Source of the DNA: Chrysaora quinquecirrha
Taxonomy: Eukaryota > Cnidaria > Scyphozoa > Semaeostomeae > Pelagiidae
Assembly: GCA_014526335.1 (NCBI GenBank)
Contig: JACTAT010000044.1
Span: 548,539 to 612,538 of the forward strand
DNA length: 64,000 nt
Direction of reading: 5' to 3'
Shown here: positions 57,240 to 64,000 of the stretch, piece by piece
Numbering within the stretch: the first letter of the stretch is position 1
Layout of the letters: each line of letters opens with the position of its first letter
Position numbers and translations under genes: made by a program
Notes under the pieces: generated by a model
The model's database searches: none
What the model was told of the DNA's origin: nothing
The model's input: only the letters and a program-made list of their open reading frames with translations

Positions 57240-57880
57240 CTAACTGCCTAACAAACTAATAAACTAACGAACTACCTAACTAACTAAATAACTAACTAAC
57301 TAACTAACTAACTAACTAGCATTCCTTCTATGTTAGCAAACTAACCAACTAACTAGCTTATAACTAGCTTATTAACTAACTAACTAACTAGCTGAATAAC
57401 TGACTAACTCACTAATTAGCAAACTAACTAACTAACTATCTAATCATCTTGGTTACAAGCTATCTACTTATCTAACTAACTAGCTCAAAAACTAACTACC
57501 TAACAAACTAACGAACCCACTGACTAACTAACTAGCTTACTAACTGACTTATTAACTTACTAACTAACTCGCCTGCTTTCGAACTAACTAACTAACTAGA
57601 TAACTAACTAACTAACTAACTAGCAAACTAATTAACTAGCTAACTAAACATCTTGCTAACTAAGAATCTATCTAACTAAGTACATAACTAATTTACTATC
57701 TAACTTACAATCTAACTTACAAGCTTTGCTTACCAACTAACTAATCATCTATTGATCTAAATAACTATCTATCTAAAAAACAAACTAATAATTTGAAAAA
57801 ATTGACTAACTTAGTAACTAACTATCTATCTATCTAGCAAACTAATAAACTAAATAACTATTTTGCTTAGCAACAAGCTA
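57240..57880. repeat. CTAA-type satellite, plus orientation
   Basis: CTAA/ACTA tetranucleotides with TATCTAACTAA variants, in the same orientation as the 9.8-16 kb blocks. It ends near 57880 at a strand switch. Confidence 0.9.
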
Positions 57881-57894
57881 AAAACGTAGCTTGC

Positions 57895-59846
57895 ACATTT
57901 ATTAGCTGTTAATTGAGTTAACTTGTTAGTTAGTAAGTTAGTTACCATGTTAGTTAGTTAGTTAGTTAGTTAGTTGGTTAATTATTAGCAAGAATGCCTT
58001 GTATGTGGTTAGTTAGTTATCAGTTAGTTGGTAAGTTTCCAAGTAGAGCTTGTATGTTTGGCAATTATTAAAAAGACAGTCATTTAGTTAGTTAGTTGTT
58101 TAGTTAGTTAGTTAACTGGTTAGATAGTTAGTTAGCAAGCATAGCATGTCTGTTAATTGAATAATTAGTTAGTTAATTAGCTCGTTAGTTAGTTAGTTAG
58201 TTAGTTGCCTAGTTAGTAAGTTAGTTAGTTAGTTACTTAGCAAGCATAACATTTGTGTTGATAGCTTGATATTTAGTTACTTAGTATGTTAGTTAGCTGG
58301 TTAGTTAGTTATCCATATAGGTAGTTAGCTTGTTAGCTAGTTATAGTTACTAGAAAGCATGGCATGTATGTTGATTAGTTAGTTAGTTAGTTAGTTAGCT
58401 AATCAGCTAGTTTGTTAGTTAGTTATTTAGATATTTTGCTAGCTAGTTACTTAATTTGTCAGCAGCAGGCATAGCTTGTACGTTGATTAGTTAAACAGTA
58501 ATTTAGTTTCTTAGTTAGTACGTCTGTATGTTAGTAAGTTAGTTATTTTGTTTGTTAGATTGTTTGTTAGTTTTTTAGGGCATAGCTTGTACGTTGGTTA
58601 GTTAGCTAGAAAGTTAGTTACTTAGTTAGTTAGAAAATAATAATAATAATAATAAACAAATTGTAGTATGAGATATCAGTATGAGAAGCATACTGTTATT
58701 ACTGGGGTCTAACTATATATATCTTCATTATTTAGGTATCGAGTTAATTAGGTTAGTAGTTAATACGTTAGTTAGTAGTTTTTCAAGCTAGTTAAACAGT
58801 TAGTTAGGTAGTTAGTTAGTTGGTAAGTTGGCAAGTATAGCTTGCACGTTTGTTACTTACTTACTTAGTTAGTTAGTTAGTTGGATAGTTGATTAGTTAT
58901 TGAGTTAGTTAGTTAGCTTGTCAGCTAGTTTGACAGTTAGTTACTTTGAAAGCTAGCTATTTTGTTAGCAAGAATAATGTGTACTTTGATTTGTACGATA
59001 TCAACCTAGTTAGTTAGTTAGTTAGTTAGCTAGATACTTTGTTTGTTTGTTAGCTAGTTAGTTAGTTAGTTGGCAAACAAAGCAATTATGTTGGTTAGTT
59101 AGTTAATTAATTAGTTAGTTAGTTAGGTGGTTAGGTAGTTACGAGTTAATCAGTCAGTTTAGTTTATTATTTAGTCACATAGCATGTTAGTTAGTTAGTT
59201 AGAAGTCTAGTTAAGAAGCAGAGATTCTACGTTGGTTGGTTATTTATTCAGTTAGTTAGTTAGTTAGATGTTTAGTTAGCAAGCGTAGCTTATATGTTGA
59301 TTAGTTAGATAGTCAGTTAGTTAGTTAGTTACTTGGTTGGTTAGTAAGCAAGTACAGCTTGTTCTTTGTTTAGTTTGTCATTTAGTTATTTGTTAGTTAG
59401 TTAGCTAGTTAGTTAGTTAGTTACTTAGTTGGTTAATTAGTTAAAGTATTGTTGGTTAATTAGTAGTTAGTTACTTTGTTATGGGGCTAGATAGCTAGTT
59501 AGCTAGTAGCAGGATAGTTAGTTAAATTTTCATTTAGTTAGTTAGTTTGTGCGTTTGTTAGTTATTTAATAAGATAGTTAGCAAGAATAGCATGTAGCGT
59601 TGTTAGTTAAGTAGTTAGATAGTTGGTTAGTAATTGAGCTAGTTAGATAATTAGTTATTTTCTTAGTTAGTTAGTTAGTTAGTTAGTAAGTTAATTTGTT
59701 AGTGAATTTAATAGCTAGCAAGTTTGTTTGTTGGTTAGTTAGTTTGTTTGTTAGTGAGCTTGTTAGTTATTTTGCAAGAATAGTATGTATGTTAGTTAGT
59801 TAATAAACTACAGAAATAGTTAGTTAATTGGTTACTAAGTTGTTTT

Positions 59847-59891
<45 letters not shown>

Positions 59892-60090
59892 CAAGAATAG
59901 GGTGTAGGTTGGTTAGTTAGATTGTTAGATAGTTAGCTAGTTAGTTAGTTAGTTGCTAAGTTAGGTAGTTAGTTAGTTAATTAGATAGTAAGTTAGTTAG
60001 CTTGTTTTTTTGCTAGTTAGTTAAATAGTTGACAACAATAGCATATAGGTTGGTTATTTTTAAGTTAGATAGATAGTTGGTTTTCGAGTC
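57895..60090. repeat. TTAG-type satellite, inverted orientation
   Basis: The same satellite read on the other strand: TTAG tetranucleotides with the inverted embedded word TTAGCAAGCATAGCTTGTA (for example near 58135, 58240, 58360, 58475, 59280). A perfect 46-bp TTAG run is at about 59846-59891. An AAT microsatellite (58635-58654) and about 80 bp of other sequence interrupt it near 58650-58730. Confidence 0.92.
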
Positions 60091-60533
60091 AGTAGTCCAT
60101 CAGAGTGGTGAAATAATTGTGGGTTTTAAGGTAAATGCATGAAACTTGCTACACTTATAGAACTTGACATGCTGATTTTTTTAAAACTGAGGCTAATCTA
60201 AAATTCCCATTCTATGAAATCACAGTGGCGTCGTATTGACCTCATATCGTCATGGATTTTTTATTCATTTTTTGGTAGTCTATACCATTAAAAGCATGTA
60301 AAGTACGTATTGCTATCTCCCTTTTAGGGTCATGGATGAACTAATGTTTATCACTACAATAAGGCAATGTTGCTATGATGTCATAATGACATCATAATTA
60401 CATCATCGCAAAACATTTTGCATTAATTTTTTCAAAAAAATTAGCAAACATTTTTAATGGAGTTAATATAATGGGAACAATGATTATAATGATTAAAGAA
60501 ACGTAGTGTCATTACTTAATATAGGATACAATG
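60091..60533. other. Spacer rich in TGACATCA-like words
   Basis: About 440 bp flanking the gene at 60534. ATGATGTCATAATGACATCA near 60378-60397 is an inverted repeat. No frame is seen. Confidence 0.5.
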
Positions 60534-62335
60534 TCATAATCTTTCACAGTCTTCACGACACTTGCAAAGTGCAGTGCACTGTACCTCGGCTTTGATGCAT
60601 TTGCAACTACCGTGGCAGCCTTTTTCTGGATTAAAGCAACATTTTTTTAGCACTCTGCATGTCAAAGATGCTTTTGGTAGACTTGTCAAAATAGGTACAA
60701 ACTCTCCAGTTGATGATTTCTCCCATCCCCAGTTGCTTGGACATGGAAGTGTAGGGCTGGCAATGAGTGACTCACCCCAGCAATGCCCAGATTGATAGGC
60801 AGCTCTCCGCACATGCTTAAGTTGCGCTGCTCTACTGGGAGGCAAAGCCTGGATAGATCTTTCTTTTCTTGTGAAAAGCTCTTTGTGGCAGTCATCTACA
60901 GAGGTACACGTACTGACATGGTCATAGAATAGGACAACATACCGTTCCAGAATTGTTAGGCTTTCATCAACATCAATGATGGCAGGTGCTTCACACAGAG
61001 ATCCAAAAGCTGGCATAACATCTTCAAATCGCTTCCATGTTTCCCAAGCTGTTTTTTTTCCTTGCTTGCAAAGAATGAATAGGCAAATTCCGTAAATTCA
61101 TTCTGGTTTTGAATGCAATCCACAGTTCCAAAAGGCCTAATTGATGAAATAGTGCAGTTGTAATCACCACGTTGTTTGTATTATTAACAGTTTTTATCAT
61201 GATTTTTTCATAGCCTTGCTTTGCTGCATCAAAAGCATGCAACAAAAGTCGGGTACCTATTGGCTTCCTCTTGAGTACAAGGAGAAAGGGCATCAGTTTT
61301 GTGCGGTAAATTGCACAAAACAAGTCCCTCGTAAGTGCTAATAACTTTCAATTTTGATTGTTTGTTCTGCTAGGTACTTAAAAAGCTCCGTTTTACTTTC
61401 ATTCAAGCAAAGGAAAGCTTCCCAGGAATTCTTGAATCCGGTTGCACTCTTCTTCGTATTCCTTTCCGCATTTACCTCTTGTTGATGCTTTTAAACTATT
61501 GGCGATGTAAACATCCCAAATGACGTCAACTCTTGATGCATCATTGAGTTGCCTTTTGATGAATGGCGAATAAATATCGTTTGCATACTCTTCAAATGTT
61601 TTCGCATGCATTGGCTTCAGTATATTGATTATGGCTGCGCCATCAAGTATTATCACATTGACAACTGGCTTCTCTGTGCTAGGAAGGGCAACGATCTCCA
61701 TACAAGATACCAAATCTGCCCTTTTACCTGAGCGCATTTCTTGGTTGTTTGAAAGTGCAGGAGGGTAATTGTTTTTCTAATGCTGAAAAAATTCTGCGAG
61801 ATTTCCTCCTCGCACTTGACATGCTACATAAAGTTGAGATAAAATTTGACAGTTTTTCTTTAATGTGTTGACCTTCATTTTCGTGGTTGTACTGGATTTC
61901 GTGACGGACAGATGAAGAGTGGAAATTTATTCTTTAGTATAGGGTCAAATATGGACTTCTCTTTTTTCAATATAAGCTCTTCCAAAAACATGATGTTTTG
62001 ACAAGCTCCTGCTATTTTCAACTGTATCAACAACCTTTTCATCCATTATGTCATGCGTATCAAGCACAAGTAAGTCTGGACTATCTTCCAAAAATGGAGT
62101 TCCCATGTTCTCCATTACACTCATCAGAGAATGAACTTGCTTCTCAAACTCCCACTGTACACTTAACGTCTGTTCATGATGCCTGTACAGAGCTGAACTA
62201 AACTCTTCGCTAGTTGTTAACATAGAGCTTTCGGAATAACCAACAATGCAAGCAACTTCAGAAGCAGCAAGCACCCATCGCGGAAGTTGAGAAGAATCCT
62301 TGTTAAGTCCTATAGCTCCACCATCTCCTTAAACA
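60534..62335 (-). pseudogene. Degenerate gene of an uncharacterised family with a Cys-rich C-terminus
   Basis: Four minus-strand blocks follow one another. 62335-61945 encodes GGAIGLNKDSSQLPRWVLAA and a charged helical region. 61737-61399 encodes MRSGKRADLVSCMEIVALPS, VNVIILDGAAIINILKP and RVDVIWDVYIANSLKASTRG. 61323-61024 encodes LLLHAFDAAKQGYEKIMIKT and LLELWIAFKTRMNLRNLP. 61060-60534 encodes KKTAWETWKRFEDVMP, LERYVVLFYD, DDCHKELFTRK and a final Cys-rich module, CCFNPEKGCHGSCKC with CTALCKCREDC. I recall this block order from a large cnidarian/fish family of unknown function, often near mobile genes. Phase changes between blocks and a missing segment before KKTAW point to a pseudogene. The Asp-rich segments could be a nuclease-like core, but that is inference. 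Confidence 0.55.
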
Positions 62336-62560
62336 ACTTGTTATTTTGCTTTTTCCAACTGCATGAGAACTCTCATTCAAAGAGATAAGAAAAAATTCTA
62401 TAAGCAAGCCATTCATTTGAAGAAGCAGCACTTTTTAGAAAAAAATCATGAAATGTAAGAAAGTTCGATATTGCTATCTAATTTTATCATGTATCAAAAA
62501 AAGGTTTAAACGCAAACAAATGCATTGCTTTAATCAAGAATAATTTGGTGCATCTATTAT
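62336..62560. other. Spacer
   Basis: AT-rich sequence between the gene and the satellite, with no feature seen. Confidence 0.5.
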
Positions 62561-62566
62561 GGCTCA

Positions 62567-63110
62567 AAATGCAAAAGTGCAAGCATCTATTCATATAGTA
62601 TATTCATACAGGGTTAACAGTAAGACAAAATAGGAAAAACTGTTTTTATGACGTCATCTTCAGGTTATAAGATGTGATTTCAAGATGGGTCTGAGTGATA
62701 AAATGAGACTAAGAACATTAATTTAGTCAAGAATACCATATCACATTGAGCCCCAAAAATTCAAAAGAGCAAGTATTCATTTACATAGAAAAACAAATAC
62801 AACATAGGAATTATCGTTTTGATGACATCATTTTGACGTCATAAAAGGTTATTCTCAGATGGATCTGAATTTTGAAACGCAAAAATAAGCATTAATTTAG
62901 TCAACAATATATTATAACTTCAGAAATGCAAAATTGCAAGCATTTATTCATATAGCGAAAACTAAAAAGGAACTGTTGTTCTGATGACATCAATATGATG
63001 TCATAGAATGAGATTTTGAGATAGGCGTGAGTCTTAAAATAATCAGTATATCAAGTTCTATAAGTGTGTCAGATGATGCTTTTACCTTAAAATCCAAAAT
63101 TCTTTCATTG
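62567..63110. repeat. Three tandem 165-190-bp units with TGACGTCA-like palindromes
   Basis: Unit landmarks AATGCAAAAGTGCAAGCATC, AATTCAAAAGAGCAAGTATT and AAATGCAAAATTGCAAGCAT start near 62568, 62759 and 62925. Each unit also has a variant of ATTCATATAG, a GATGACATCA/TGACGTCA palindrome pair and ATTAATTTAGTCAA. Degeneracy is high. It resembles a small satellite or tandem transposon remnants. Confidence 0.65.
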
Positions 63111-63139
63111 ATTTACACAATTCTGCTAGACTACAGATA

Positions 63140-63261
63140 GATTTTGAGTTACTTAGTTAGTTTAGCTAGCTAGTTAGTTAGCTACTTTGTTAGTTAGATA
63201 GTTAGTTAGTTAAATATGTAGTTAGTTAGTAAGAAGCCAGTTTAGTTAGTTAGTCAGTGAA

Positions 63262-63294
<33 letters not shown>

Positions 63295-64000
63295 AAGAAA
63301 AACATGAAGCTTGGTAAGTTGATAAGTTAGATAGATAGTTAGTAATCGAGTTAGTAGTTATTAGATAGTTAGTCAGTTAATTGGTTGGTTAGTAAGCTTG
63401 TTGGTTAATTAGCAAACATTGCTTTAACATTGGTTAGTTAATTATTGAGTTAGCTAGTTAGTTAATTAGTTTGTTAGCTAGTTTGTTAGGTAGTTAGTCA
63501 GAAAACAAAGCTTGTACGTTGATTGGTAAGATATCAAGATAGTTAATTGCTTAGTTACTTGGTTGGTTTGTTAGTAAGCTAATTAGTTTATTTGTTAGCT
63601 AGTTAGTTACTTAGTTAGTCAGTTATTTCTTGTGAGGTAGTTAGTTAGTCAGTTAGTTAGCAAGCATAGCATGTATGTTGGTTAGTTTGTTATTTTGTTA
63701 CTTAGTTGGTTGTGTCGTTAGATAGTTCGTAAATAACCCAGTTAGTTAGTTATTTATTTAGTTCATTAATTAGTTAGTTGTTAGTTGTTAGTTGCTGGTT
63801 GTGAGTTGTTAGTTGTCAGTTGCTTGTTATTAGTTGTTAGTTATTAGTTGTTAGTTGTTAGTTGTTGACTAACTAATTAGTTAGTTAGGTAAATATTTGG
63901 TTAGTTATCAAGCATAACTTGCATGCTGTTAGTTAGCTATTCAGTTTTAAAGTAACCTAGTTAATTGGTTAGCTAGCAACTATAATTAGTATTTTGGTTA
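63140..64000. repeat. TTAG-type satellite, inverted orientation, running off the window
   Basis: Continues the TTAG orientation with AGCAAGCATAGCATGTA-type words (for example near 63659). A TTAGTTG heptamer sub-repeat occurs at 63775-63870. No gene is seen. Confidence 0.9.

Noticed and set aside
1..64000. tRNA or rRNA genes, riboswitches and bacterial-type regulatory sites
   Set aside because: No A/B-box pair with a plausible cloverleaf or rRNA-like conserved block was recognised by eye; a covariance-model scan would be needed to exclude a diverged tRNA.

Overview
The window is repeat-dense eukaryotic DNA with spliced genes, almost certainly from an invertebrate animal. Vertebrate-type TTAGGG-like arrays fit a metazoan. 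An anthozoan-type cnidarian is my best guess, because several degenerate gene families recalled as expanded in cnidarians occur here: a HECT-ligase family, an HTH plus integrase-core family, a zinc-motif protein family and a CXC-tailed family. There are no bacterial operons, Shine-Dalgarno sites or rRNA genes, and I recognised no tRNA gene. Species and chromosome position cannot be read from the sequence.

Layout. 1-3.4 kb: AT-rich DNA with no gene. 3.4-9.3 kb: degenerate CCCTAA arrays, all in one orientation, interrupted by nine copies of a 37-bp palindromic unit, then a 500-N assembly gap. 9.8-16 kb: (CTAA)n-type satellite carrying a recurrent small hairpin motif, split by 1.4 kb of other sequence. 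16.4-22.3 kb: a repeat family (called X here) whose left copy was split by a 4.9-kb foldback-like element with about 390-bp terminal inverted repeats (TIRs), a 16-bp minisatellite core and a LINE fragment lodged in one TIR. 22.8-28.8 kb: a two-gene DNA transposon of the ISL2EU type (THAP-DDE transposase converging on a SWIM-YqaJ nuclease gene), with a Harbinger-like miniature element nested in its right TIR. 28.8-31.1 kb: a broken Ty3/gypsy pol on the minus strand.

31.1-45.3 kb: a spliced HECT-type ubiquitin-ligase gene on the plus strand. It has a CUE-like region and a catalytic cysteine, but several nonsense codons and frameshifts. Its 10.7-kb fifth intron holds a nearly complete young Ty3/gypsy retrotransposon, a LINE and other LINE pieces. 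46.1-51.0 kb: a minus-strand HTH plus DDE-integrase gene in three exons, whose 3.3-kb first intron contains blocks of an unrelated minus-strand gene, a plus-strand RecQ-like helicase fragment and miniature elements.

52.7-54.2 kb: another degenerate telomere-like array, fused directly to a truncated second copy of the HTH-integrase gene. 55.2-56.0 kb: an inverted copy of repeat X without the foldback insertion, which acts as an empty-site reference. 57.2-60.1 and 63.1-64.0 kb: the tetranucleotide satellite again; its strand flips from CTAA to TTAG near 57.9 kb. Between these lie a degenerate CXC-tailed family gene (60.5-62.3 kb, minus) and a short satellite rich in TGACGTCA-like palindromes.

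Most coding capacity belongs to mobile elements or to mobile-like gene families. Only the THAP transposase reads through without a visible lesion. The history can be ordered by nesting: LINE fragment into foldback TIR, foldback element into repeat X, Harbinger-like element into the ISL2EU TIR, and gypsy and LINE into the HECT intron. All splice sites, target-site duplications and frame lesions were read by eye; no alignment or database search was run.
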